A stretch of DNA of 10,509 nucleotides from positions 1-10,509 of the forward strand of contig JAUVWC010000013.1 in NCBI GenBank assembly GCA_030604325.1, read 5' to 3'. Every line of letters begins with the position of its first letter. Within the stretch, counting starts at the first letter, position 1. Both the position numbers and the translations under genes were made by a program. Below are positions 1-6,048 of the stretch, piece by piece. The notes under the pieces are model-generated. The model searched no databases, was not told the DNA's origin, and saw nothing but the letters and a program-made list of their open reading frames with translations. This stretch comes from Candidatus Zixiibacteriota bacterium (GTDB taxonomy: Bacteria; Blakebacterota; Blakebacteria; Blakebacterales; Blakebacteraceae).

Positions 1-336
1 GACGTTCTTGGGACCGATCGGAGTCCAGGGGGGCGGTACCTCGTACTGGGTCTCCTGCCCGCCTTTCAGGCGGGCGAGCCGCAGTTGTGCGGCGAGCTGC
101 TCAAAGGCCTCGGTGTATTTGCGATCGGGCAGGTTGGCACGTGGATAGGCTCGTTGGGCGTGCAGGAAGTGAAGAGAGGCCATGGCGTCACTGAAGGGAG
201 GTGCTGTCTTCCTCGAACTCCCGGCTTCTGTTTCATCTACCTGATGCGGTGGAGACACCGTGAAGATCAACGCCACCCAGCACAATACGGCAAAGACGGC
301 AACTACCGTTGCGGCTTTAATACGGCTGCACTTCAC
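1..336 (-). CDS. N-terminal part of an exported BNR/sortilin-like beta-propeller protein (cut by window edge)
   Basis: The frame is open from a GTG at 336 to the window edge, giving the first 112 residues. Residues 2-7 are basic (KCSRIK) and about 8-27 are hydrophobic (AATVVAVFAVLCWVALIFTV), so this is a signal peptide or N-terminal anchor. A polar, partly helical linker follows (about 30-95), then PPPWTPIGPKNV at 101-112. A W-x-x-[IL]-G-P segment shortly after the export signal is typical of secreted proteins with BNR/VPS10 (sortilin-like) propeller repeats, where it precedes the first blade; the blades themselves would lie outside the window. I chose the GTG at 336 because AAGGGGGG lies 6 bases upstream. 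An in-frame ATG at 369 has no ribosome binding site and would put 11 polar residues before the signal. The gene has its own promoter (383-410) and is not obviously cotranscribed with the peptidase gene upstream. The coding call is fairly secure; the family call rests on one short motif. Confidence 0.6.
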   Translation of the reverse strand, partial: MKCSRIKAATVVAVFAVLCWVALIFTVSPPHQVDETEAGSSRKTAPPFSDAMASLHFLHAQRAYPRANLPDRKYTEAFEQLAAQLRLARLKGGQETQYEVPPPWTPIGPKNV

Positions 337-342
337 CGATTT

Positions 343-350
343 CCCCCCTT
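343..350 (-). promoter_or_regulatory. Ribosome binding site deciding the GTG start at 336
   Basis: On the minus strand the sequence reads AAGGGGGG, then AAATCG, then GTG. This purine run fits the anti-Shine-Dalgarno AGGNGG pattern with a 6-base spacing. The competing ATG at 369 is preceded by GGTATTGGGCCC, which is a poor site and sits only 13 bases after the promoter -10 box. Confidence 0.5.
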
Positions 351-382
351 TTCTCTCGGCAACGCTCATGGGCCCAATACCT

Positions 383-410
383 ATTGTACCAGCAATGCTT
401 TGCGTGTAAA
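383..410 (-). promoter_or_regulatory. Sigma-70-type promoter for the BNR-like protein gene
   Basis: Reading the minus strand, TTTACA (405-410; five of six matches to TTGACA) is followed by 16 bases and TACAAT (383-388; five of six matches to TATAAT). Transcription would begin near 376, about 40 bases before the GTG at 336. If the ATG at 369 were used instead, the transcript would be almost leaderless. No operator-like inverted repeat is evident between the boxes. This is the best promoter match I found in the window. Confidence 0.55.
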
Positions 411-679
411 GACACGGCCACCGACCCGGAGCATGATAAGGGCAGCGCTCTGCTGATGGAAGTCCGGTCGGGCTGCATAGAGTACTCGCATTCCGTCGCG
501 ACAGGCCATCTTCAAGGTAATATCACCTCGAACCGATGTCACGCCGGCGAGGTATCACTTCAATCGCCTGCCTATACACGGCATGCACAATATTTACGGA
601 CCGGTAATCGGCGGCGAGATCATCGATATGCCGGTATTCAGATAACGTGGTGAGTTGGGCGAACTGCTGAACCAGCTGC

Positions 680-2236
680 CTACGGCTGGGGTGGACGATA
701 CCTCCGATAGGCGTTCACGAGGTCCTCGAGACGATTGCGGTTGAGGTCGCTCTCCTCGGCCATCATTGCCTCGATCTCCTCTACTGTCCTTGGAGCGCCC
801 GCACTGAGCCGGACCAGCCCGTTCTCGGTGAAGGCATACGAGTCCTCGATGCGCACACCAATGTTCTGGTACTTGCGCAGGGCCGGGGCGATCTTTGCCC
901 GCAGCGCCTCCGCCTCCGGCCCTTCGCCAATTCGCTCCAGCGCATCCGGTCTGACATAGATACCCGGCTCGATGGTAAAGCAGGAACCCGGCACGATGTT
1001 CTGCGGCATCGAATCGTGCACGACCAGCCCGATACCGTGCCCCAAACCGTGCATGTAGAAGAGAGAGACCTGGCTGCCTCTGCCTCCCGGCATCGTGGCT
1101 TCAGGTGATTCGATTAATCCCAGGCGTGTCAACCCTTCCGCCAGAACCCGGCGCGCGGCACGGGACAGATCGGCGTAGGGTGTGCCCTCCTTCTCGGCCA
1201 GCTTTGCGGCGGCCAAGTGCGCCGCCAGCACGATCTCGTAGATATCACGCTGCTCTCGCGTAAAGTGGCCGGAAACGGGAATGGTACGGGTCACGTCGGA
1301 GGTGTACCCACAGTACTCAGCTCCGATATCCATGACCATCACCTCCCCCGCCTGCATGAACCGGTCATCGACACTGTAGTGCAGGATCGTACTGTTCGGT
1401 CCCGAACCGACGATGCTGGAGAAGCCGGGCCGGCCGGCACCGTAACGCCGGAAGGTGTATTCGATCGCAGCCTGTACTTCGAACTCGTTCATCCCCGGCT
1501 CAGCGACACGCATTGCTTCGATATGCGCCAGCCGGGTAATGTCGGAAGCAACCTGCAACAGTTCTATCTCAGCGGCGGATTTGATAGCGCGCATATCCCG
1601 CATTGCGCGGCCCGCATTCACAAGCCGGATCCCTTCATATGCGCCCTGTGCGGCTCCCCGGCCGGAGAACCGTTCCATCTGCTCTACGATCGAACCTACC
1701 GCCTCATCCCCGGTCGGGCTCGATATAGATATCAATGCAGTCGGAGCCTCCCGGATCATCTCCCTAATAACAGTGTCGTAGTCCTTAACAGACCGGACCT
1801 CCATTCCTGTCCGGCTGCGCGCCCCCTCTTCATCTAGCCCGCCCGCTTCCCATATCCGGTCCGTAGGGCTACCGCCCCGCAGGAAGAGCACTTCCCGCGC
1901 TGTATCACCGATATGGAGCATGAGCAGCACGGCGCCCGGTTCCTCAATGCCCGTCAGATAATTGAAGTTGGGTTCCTGACGACCGCCGGGTGCCACGTCC
2001 GCCTTAAAGATATAGAGCCCATCCCCCAGCCTGGAGCGTAGCTCAGCACGCCGTCCTGCGTATTCTTCCGGCGGGATCTGGGCAGTGGCAATACTTCCTG
2101 CAGCCAGCCAGAGGAACGGGAGGAGGAGCACCACCGCGAGCCGGCTGCGATGTGCATTCCTGCGCCGGCCGGAGTCGCCTGTGGTATCGGATAGAGGTGT
2201 AATAACGGCAGTAGTTGTGAGCTTCTCCACGTCCAT
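680..2236 (-). CDS. pepP: Exported Xaa-Pro aminopeptidase (peptidase family M24B)
   Basis: This metallopeptidase removes the N-terminal residue from peptides whose second residue is proline. After an export signal, an N-terminal creatinase-like/AMP_N domain spans about 55-190; FNYLTGIEEPGAVLLM (91-106) is its signature. The pita-bread catalytic domain spans about 210-480. All five expected dinuclear metal ligands are visible: D303 (MDIG), D314 (TSDVTRT), H400 (HGLGHGIG), E423 (TIEPG) and E464 (RIEDSY). H286 and H407 match the conserved substrate-site histidines. A hydrophobic segment at about 33-48 ending in ATAQ (50-53) looks like a Sec signal peptide, so the enzyme should act in the periplasm or outside. 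The 518 residues exceed the roughly 440 of cytosolic PepP because of this leader and a C-terminal tail of about 35 residues. The leader has an unusually long polar, arginine-rich front of about 30 residues, with no better start inside it. The ATG lies 2 bases after the fadD stop (TAA CC ATG), so coupled translation is likely; AAGG lies about 8 bases upstream. Confidence 0.93.
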   Translation of the reverse strand: MDVEKLTTTAVITPLSDTTGDSGRRRNAHRSRLAVVLLLPFLWLAAGSIATAQIPPEEYAGRRAELRSRLGDGLYIFKADVAPGGRQEPNFNYLTGIEEPGAVLLMLHIGDTAREVLFLRGGSPTDRIWEAGGLDEEGARSRTGMEVRSVKDYDTVIREMIREAPTALISISSPTGDEAVGSIVEQMERFSGRGAAQGAYEGIRLVNAGRAMRDMRAIKSAAEIELLQVASDITRLAHIEAMRVAEPGMNEFEVQAAIEYTFRRYGAGRPGFSSIVGSGPNSTILHYSVDDRFMQAGEVMVMDIGAEYCGYTSDVTRTIPVSGHFTREQRDIYEIVLAAHLAAAKLAEKEGTPYADLSRAARRVLAEGLTRLGLIESPEATMPGGRGSQVSLFYMHGLGHGIGLVVHDSMPQNIVPGSCFTIEPGIYVRPDALERIGEGPEAEALRAKIAPALRKYQNIGVRIEDSYAFTENGLVRLSAGAPRTVEEIEAMMAEESDLNRNRLEDLVNAYRRYRPPQP

Positions 2237-2238
2237 GG

Positions 2239-3927
2239 TTAAACCTTATCCAATGGTTGCGTGGCGCCCGCTTCATCCATAGCCCTTATCTCCCTCCTAA
2301 GAATCTTACCGATCAGGCTCTTGGGCAGCTCTTCGGCAAAGACGACCGATGCGGGAACCTTATATTTGGCCAATCCCTTGCTGCAGTGCTCGATCAGCTG
2401 CTTTTCGGTGACCTCATATCCCTCTTTGAGGACCACGTAGGCTTTTACCCTTTCCCCTGCGTAATCGTCCTTAATGCCGATCACCCCGCATTCCAGGATA
2501 GCCGGATGCTCATAGAGGACTTCTTCGACCTCGCGCGGGTAGATGTTGAAGCCACCCGAGATGATCATGTCCTTCATACGGTCCACAATGGCAAAGAAAC
2601 CCTCGTCGTCCACCTGTGCCATATCTCCGGTGAAGAGCCATCCCTCCTGCAGCTGGCCGGCTGTCTCCTCCGGCATATTCCAGTAGCCCTGCATGACCTG
2701 GGGTCCCTTCACCGCAAGTTCGCCGACCACACCAACGCCCAGCTCCTTCTTCGTTCCCGGATCTACGACCGCCGCATCGGTGCCCGATACGGGGAGCCCG
2801 ATGGCGCCGATCTTCCGTCGCCCGTAAATCGGGTTGGCATGGGTAACCGGGCTGGCCTCGCTCAGGCCGTATCCCTCCACCAGCCTGCCTCCGGTGATCT
2901 CTTCAAAGGTCTTCTGGACCTCCAGCGGCAGCGGTGCCGCTCCGCTCAGACAGGCCCGGATCGAAGAGAGATCGTACTTCGCCAGCTTCGGGTAAGTATT
3001 GATGGCCACATACATTGTCGGCACACCGGGGAAAAGCGTAACCCGATGTTTATGAATCTCCTTGAGTACCTGTCCTACATCGAACTTGGGAATCAGAATC
3101 ACCGGGCTGGCGCAGGAGAAGGAGAAGTGGAGGCAGGTGGTCAAACCGTAGGAGTGAAAGAACGGCAGCGCGGCTAAGATTACCTCACCCTCGATCTGAC
3201 AATCAGAAAGCCAGCCGTGAGTCTGTTTGACATTGGAGAGCAGGTTGCTATGGGTGAGTATCGCTCCTTTGCTGCGTCCGGTGGTGCCGCCCGTATAGAG
3301 GAGCATCGCCAGGTCTGAGGCAGCCACTTCCTCCGGCTCACCTCCACCCGGATCGGCGGCGGCAATCCGCTCGGTGAAGAAGGTGAAGCGGCCATCGGTC
3401 GGCACCTTCGCTTTATGACCCTGAAGCCTGGCTTTAACCGGATAGAGCAGTTTCAGAACCCCGGGCAGATAGTCGTTCACCTTGCACACTATGCAGTGTT
3501 CGAGGTCTGTTTCGCCCCATACTCTGTCCAGCTTCGGCACGAGCAGATTCAGCGCGATAGCCACCCGCGCCCCGGAATCCTTCATCTGGTAGGTCAGCTC
3601 CTTGTCGGTATAAAGCGGATTGGTTGGGACGACCGTGGCACCGATACGCAGGATGGCAAAATGTGCAGCGATATACTGGGGAAGGTTGGGAAGAACGATC
3701 GCCACCCGGTCCCCCTTCCCGATGCCAAGCTCACGCAGAACCGCCGCCAGCCGGGTGGTCATATCTCCTATCTCTCCAAATGTGAAGCTGCGCCCGAAGA
3801 AGGAGCAGGACGGCGAAGCGGAATGTTGTGAAACCGTGTCGTCAAACAATGTGTTAAGTGTTTCTTCTGAGGGAGTAAAATCCTTGGGGACTTCCGGCTC
3901 ATACGCATCCAACCAGACGGGCTTCAT
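2239..3927 (-). CDS. fadD: Long-chain fatty acid--CoA ligase (ANL superfamily)
   Basis: The enzyme activates fatty acids with ATP to acyl-AMP and then to acyl-CoA, for beta-oxidation or lipid synthesis, in the cytosol or at the inner membrane. The 562-residue product is the usual length for FadD. The adenylate-forming motifs appear in order: the phosphate-binding loop YTGGTTGRSKG (211-221), EGYGLSEASP (351-360), TGD (433-435), the hinge region VDRMKD with R450, the fatty-acyl signature GGFNIYP (458-464), and catalytic K541 in LPKSLIGKILRREIR. The loop has TGG and RSK where many relatives have TSG and xPK; this is a known variant of bacterial acyl-CoA ligases and keeps the key residues. I start the gene at the ATG at 3927 because GGAGG lies 5 bases upstream and MKPVWL fits FadD N-termini; an upstream in-frame start at 3975 adds 16 unrelated residues. 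Its own promoter lies at 3991-4019 and pepP follows after 2 bases. Chain-length preference cannot be read from sequence. Confidence 0.93.
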   Translation of the reverse strand: MKPVWLDAYEPEVPKDFTPSEETLNTLFDDTVSQHSASPSCSFFGRSFTFGEIGDMTTRLAAVLRELGIGKGDRVAIVLPNLPQYIAAHFAILRIGATVVPTNPLYTDKELTYQMKDSGARVAIALNLLVPKLDRVWGETDLEHCIVCKVNDYLPGVLKLLYPVKARLQGHKAKVPTDGRFTFFTERIAAADPGGGEPEEVAASDLAMLLYTGGTTGRSKGAILTHSNLLSNVKQTHGWLSDCQIEGEVILAALPFFHSYGLTTCLHFSFSCASPVILIPKFDVGQVLKEIHKHRVTLFPGVPTMYVAINTYPKLAKYDLSSIRACLSGAAPLPLEVQKTFEEITGGRLVEGYGLSEASPVTHANPIYGRRKIGAIGLPVSGTDAAVVDPGTKKELGVGVVGELAVKGPQVMQGYWNMPEETAGQLQEGWLFTGDMAQVDDEGFFAIVDRMKDMIISGGFNIYPREVEEVLYEHPAILECGVIGIKDDYAGERVKAYVVLKEGYEVTEKQLIEHCSKGLAKYKVPASVVFAEELPKSLIGKILRREIRAMDEAGATQPLDKV

Positions 3928-3930
3928 ATT

Positions 3931-3938
3931 ATCCTCCC
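3931..3938 (-). promoter_or_regulatory. Ribosome binding site fixing the fadD start at 3927
   Basis: The minus strand reads GGGAGGAT, then AAT, then ATG; the core GGAGG lies 5 bases before the ATG. It falls inside the reading frame that would start at 3975, which argues against that upstream start. Confidence 0.75.
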
Positions 3939-3990
3939 TGCCTGAGGGTAATCGGTCGACCAAGAACGCTCGCAATAATGGGTGCTACCG

Positions 3991-4019
3991 TTTCTACCAT
4001 AACAGCGCGTACACGTCAA
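3991..4019 (-). promoter_or_regulatory. Probable sigma-70 promoter for fadD-pepP
   Basis: TTGACG (4014-4019 on the minus strand; five of six matches) is followed by 17 bases and TAGAAA (3991-3996; four of six matches). The bases TGG just before the -10 box make an extended -10 element. Transcription would start near 3984, giving a leader of about 57 bases before the fadD ATG at 3927. The -35 box contains the TGA stop of the upstream small gene. A perfect 8-base palindrome, GGTCGACC (3954-3961), lies in the leader, but I cannot link it to a regulator. Confidence 0.4.
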
Positions 4020-4252
4020 CCCATAGCATCAGAAGAGGTATTGTTGATGGGCTCATCCGGCCCTTCAGGAAGGATCTCATACTCTGCGTCTTCGATGTCC
4101 CTGTCCCGCGTGCCGCCAACGTCTTTGCCTCCGACCGGACCTCGTCCTTGGGCCGGGGAGCCGGTACCCATAATTCGTATCTGGCGTGACACCTTTCTCA
4201 TGAAATAGAGAAATGCCCAAAAGAGGATGATGAGGAGCAGGTACCTCAGCAC
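4016..4252 (-). CDS. Small single-pass membrane protein of unknown function
   Basis: I do not recognise the family. The 78-residue product starts with a hydrophobic segment (about 4-18, YLLLIILFWAFLYFM) followed by a basic patch (R19, K20, R23, R26). By the positive-inside rule this places the N-terminus outside and the rest in the cytosol. A Gly/Pro/Arg-rich linker (28-50) leads to an acidic tail with DIEDAEYEILPEGPDEP at about 52-68. An N-terminal membrane helix plus an acidic tail with an aromatic residue is a layout seen in several uncharacterised small proteins, but I cannot assign one. The GTG start at 4252 is supported by GGAGGAG 6 bases upstream, which lies in the last codons of the TPR gene; that gene's TAG sits between the site and the start. 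Coupled translation suggests the two products are made together and may interact. The strong binding site argues that this is a real gene. Confidence 0.7.
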   Translation of the reverse strand: MLRYLLLIILFWAFLYFMRKVSRQIRIMGTGSPAQGRGPVGGKDVGGTRDRDIEDAEYEILPEGPDEPINNTSSDAMG

Positions 4253-4255
4253 TCC

Positions 4256-5158
4256 CTACTCCTCCTGCCTTTCCAGGGTTTGTTGCCGGATCCTGTAGGA
4301 GTTCTGATAGTGCTGCCTGGCGCGATCATACTCTCTGCGCCGGTCGTGCAGCATGCCCAGGTACCAGTGTGCTCGATAATTATCCGCATCCATTTCGATC
4401 AATTGTTCGAATAGCTCCATGGATTTCGCGTACTGGCCGGTCAAATTGTAGCTCTGGGCCAGGTAATAGAACGCCTCCTTGTGGTCCGATTGCAGAGAAA
4501 GAGTGCGTTCGAACTCCGGAATCCCTTTTGCATAGAGACCCTTCCGAAAGTAGACGAGCCCGAGGTTGAACCGGATGCGAGAATCCTCGGGGGCGACTTC
4601 GAGGGCTCGCTTGAATTCCCGTTCCGCTTCCTCAACGCGGCCGTGCTCCCCCAGCAATGCCCCCAGATTCGCCCGCACCTCAATATTACGCGGGTCCAGT
4701 TCCAGGGCCGTCCGCAATTCTTCAAGCGCTTTGTCGAACAGCCCCATGTTGTCATATATGAGCGCCAGGTTATTGCGCGCCTTCACGTGCATGGCATCCA
4801 ATGCCAGCACATGCTGATAAGCTTCGACCGCGTCGTGCAGTCTCCTCAGCACGGTCATCTGCTTGCCCCGCTGGTAATACCATTCCAGGTCTTCTTCACC
4901 TTCCGGAGAGAACTCCTCCTCCTTCAGATCTGGAGCTGCCTCAATGGTCACAGATCCGGGGTCGTATGCCTCGACAGTACCTTCTGTTTCTTCGGTTTCT
5001 CGATCACCAGGGATCGTATCGGGCTTACCAGGCGTGCTCACGGGTCTGGTCGTTTCATCGAAAGAGAATGGCTGGGGGCGCTCCTCCTGTCGACCGCTGT
5101 CGTCCCAATCCGTTTCCATTCCTCCCTGCCGGTTTTTACCCACCTGGTCAAAACTCAC
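4256..5158 (-). CDS. TPR-repeat protein with an acidic N-terminal region
   Basis: The product (300 residues from this start) has a polar, acidic N-terminal region up to about residue 88, rich in Glu, Asp, Thr and Pro and probably disordered. Six tandem 34-residue TPR units follow, at about 91-124, 125-158, 159-192, 193-226, 227-260 and 261-294. Repeat 3 (IEVRANLGALLGEHGRVEEA and on) shows the standard small and hydrophobic positions and the proline at position 32. TPR units form a superhelical scaffold that binds peptides or partner proteins. There is no signal peptide or membrane segment, so it is probably cytosolic; the partner is unknown. The GTG at 5158 lies 2 bases after the nadK stop and has GGAG 6 bases upstream. 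Alternatives are a GTG at 5194 inside nadK, without a binding site, and an ATG at 5119 whose GGAGG sits too close. The next gene, for a small membrane protein, is translationally coupled, so a membrane-linked complex is possible. Confidence 0.85.
   Translation of the reverse strand: MSFDQVGKNRQGGMETDWDDSGRQEERPQPFSFDETTRPVSTPGKPDTIPGDRETEETEGTVEAYDPGSVTIEAAPDLKEEEFSPEGEEDLEWYYQRGKQMTVLRRLHDAVEAYQHVLALDAMHVKARNNLALIYDNMGLFDKALEELRTALELDPRNIEVRANLGALLGEHGRVEEAEREFKRALEVAPEDSRIRFNLGLVYFRKGLYAKGIPEFERTLSLQSDHKEAFYYLAQSYNLTGQYAKSMELFEQLIEMDADNYRAHWYLGMLHDRRREYDRARQHYQNSYRIRQQTLERQEE
4259..4265 (-). promoter_or_regulatory. Ribosome binding site of the small membrane protein gene, inside the TPR gene
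   Basis: GGAGGAG on the minus strand includes the last two sense codons of the TPR gene (GAG GAG). It is followed by that gene's TAG, then GGA, then the GTG start at 4252. The 6-base spacing is near ideal, and the arrangement predicts termination-reinitiation coupling. Confidence 0.7.
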
Positions 5159-5160
5159 GT

Positions 5161-6048
5161 CTAGCTCCGCTCCGCCGGTTCCCGGAATCCCCACTTAAGC
5201 TTGCTGCGAAGTACCTCGAAGAAGGGCAGACCCAACCCGGTCCGCACGAGTTTGTTCCATCTCCTGCCCCTCCGAACGATAAGGGTGTTTCCGTTTTCAA
5301 TCAGCAGACGTTCCTGCCCATCACCGGTGACCTGGGCGCTACCGTGTTTGCTCATGACACTGAGATGGATCTCACTTTCGGCCGGCAGTACGATCGGGCG
5401 GGAAGCGAGCATGTGCGGGCAGATAGGAGCAACGATCAGGGCTTCCATCGTAGGCTCCACAATCGGGCCTCCGGCGGCGAGGGCGTAAGCGGTCGATCCT
5501 GTGGGGCTGGAAATGATCAACCCGTCGCCGGTGTAACGCTTGAGGAACTCTCCACCCACAACTGCATCGATGTCGATAACACGGGAGTATTCCCCCTTGT
5601 CTACGACGACATCGTTACTGACAATCATGGTGTGAACCTCACCGGAGGTGTGAATCTCCGTTTCCAGCGTCATACGTTCCTCGATTTCATACGTCCCCGC
5701 CACAAGCAGATCAAGTGCTTCGGCCAGGTGTTTAGGAGAGGTATCGGCGAGGAAACCGAGACTCCCCAAGTTTATTCCCAGTACCGGAAGCTGCCGCCCA
5801 CCTGCATGGCGCAGGGCAGCCAGGATAGTGCCATCCCCCCCCATGGCCAGCAGGAAGTCGGCCTGATCTGCCATCTCTTCTTCGGCTACAACGGTGATTC
5901 CGGAGCGGTTCTCCAATTCTGGGAAATGCTCAGTAATCCTGGGGGAGATAAGAAGCTGGGCGCTGTTCGAAGCCGACCATTCCACAACACTCTGGAGTGA
6001 GCTCCCCAGCTCGGGTTTACGCAGGTTGGGGATAATCCCCAGTATCAT
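5161..6048 (-). CDS. nadK: NAD kinase
   Basis: The enzyme phosphorylates NAD to NADP with ATP or polyphosphate, the only route to NADP in most bacteria; it acts in the cytosol as an oligomer. The 295 residues match the family length. The signatures are all present: GGDGT (70-74, with D72 as the expected catalytic Asp), GINLGSLGFL (91-100), an ND pair (145-146) where NE is more usual, TGDGLI (173-178), SPTGSTAYALAAGGP (181-195), PICPHMLASRPIV (208-220) and TGDGQ (241-245). The start overlaps the dxs stop in ATGA, so translation is coupled; no clear binding site precedes it. Dxs and the next MEP-pathway enzyme use or depend on reduced cofactor, which may explain the neighbourhood, though the gene order is broadly conserved. 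D146 in place of Glu is conservative and should not disable the enzyme. Confidence 0.96.
   Translation of the reverse strand: MILGIIPNLRKPELGSSLQSVVEWSASNSAQLLISPRITEHFPELENRSGITVVAEEEMADQADFLLAMGGDGTILAALRHAGGRQLPVLGINLGSLGFLADTSPKHLAEALDLLVAGTYEIEERMTLETEIHTSGEVHTMIVSNDVVVDKGEYSRVIDIDAVVGGEFLKRYTGDGLIISSPTGSTAYALAAGGPIVEPTMEALIVAPICPHMLASRPIVLPAESEIHLSVMSKHGSAQVTGDGQERLLIENGNTLIVRRGRRWNKLVRTGLGLPFFEVLRSKLKWGFREPAERS
5165..5168 (-). promoter_or_regulatory. Ribosome binding site supporting the GTG start of the TPR gene
   Basis: GGAG in the last codons of nadK is followed by CTAGAC and then the GTG at 5158, a spacing of 6 bases that spans the nadK TAG. It favours this start over the GTG at 5194 and the ATG at 5119. 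Confidence 0.45.

Larger units (their letters stand above)
337..679. other. Intergenic stretch with a promoter and possible gene remains
   Basis: These 343 bases lie between the end of the Xaa-Pro aminopeptidase gene and the start of the BNR-like gene. They hold the promoter at 383-410. I see no hairpin followed by a T run, so no intrinsic terminator for the peptidase transcript. On the minus strand, one frame is free of stops from 714 to its stop at 523 (63 codons, no usual start codon) and another from 554 to its stop at 381 (57 codons). The second contains a TTG at 515, 8 bases after GAGGTG, which could start a 44-residue peptide (MKMACRDGMRVLYAA and on). Neither product resembles a family I know. 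They could be chance, a tiny gene, or a decayed gene broken by a frameshift near 525-554. Confidence 0.4.

Noticed and set aside
211..221. Residues 211-221 of the fadD product (not window bases): non-standard ATP loop YTGGTTGRSKG as a sign of lost activity
   Set aside because: The glycine, threonine and lysine positions are kept, and TGGTTGxSKG variants occur in working bacterial acyl-CoA ligases. All downstream motifs, including K541, are present.
515..528. Imperfect 14-base palindrome AGGTAATATCACCT
   Set aside because: Six of seven base pairs match, but it lies about 105 bases upstream of the promoter -35 box and has no second copy good enough to suggest an operator.
594..608. Possible terminator hairpin after the peptidase gene
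   Set aside because: The inverted repeat TTAC/GTAA is short with a mismatched core, and no T run follows on the minus strand. No intrinsic terminator is supported.
384..653. An 89-codon plus-strand frame in the intergenic stretch
   Set aside because: It has no ribosome binding site, its composition looks random, and it overlaps the minus-strand promoter. The minus-strand frames there look at least as coding-like.
2257..3177. A 306-codon plus-strand open frame
   Set aside because: It is antisense to fadD, whose adenylation motifs are intact along the same stretch. The plus-strand product shows no family features.
3928..3975. Longer fadD start at 3975
   Set aside because: The 16 extra residues do not resemble acyl-CoA ligase N-termini, and a well-placed GGAGG supports the ATG at 3927.
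5159..5194. Longer TPR gene start at the GTG at 5194
   Set aside because: It lies within nadK, has no Shine-Dalgarno sequence, and adds a Gly-rich stretch with no function. The GTG at 5158 has GGAG 6 bases upstream.
4801..6000. A 399-codon plus-strand open frame
   Set aside because: It lies antisense to nadK and the TPR gene, both of which have clear family motifs. Its product is low-complexity and Pro/Arg/Gly-rich with no recognisable domain. It is a shadow of GC-biased codon use.
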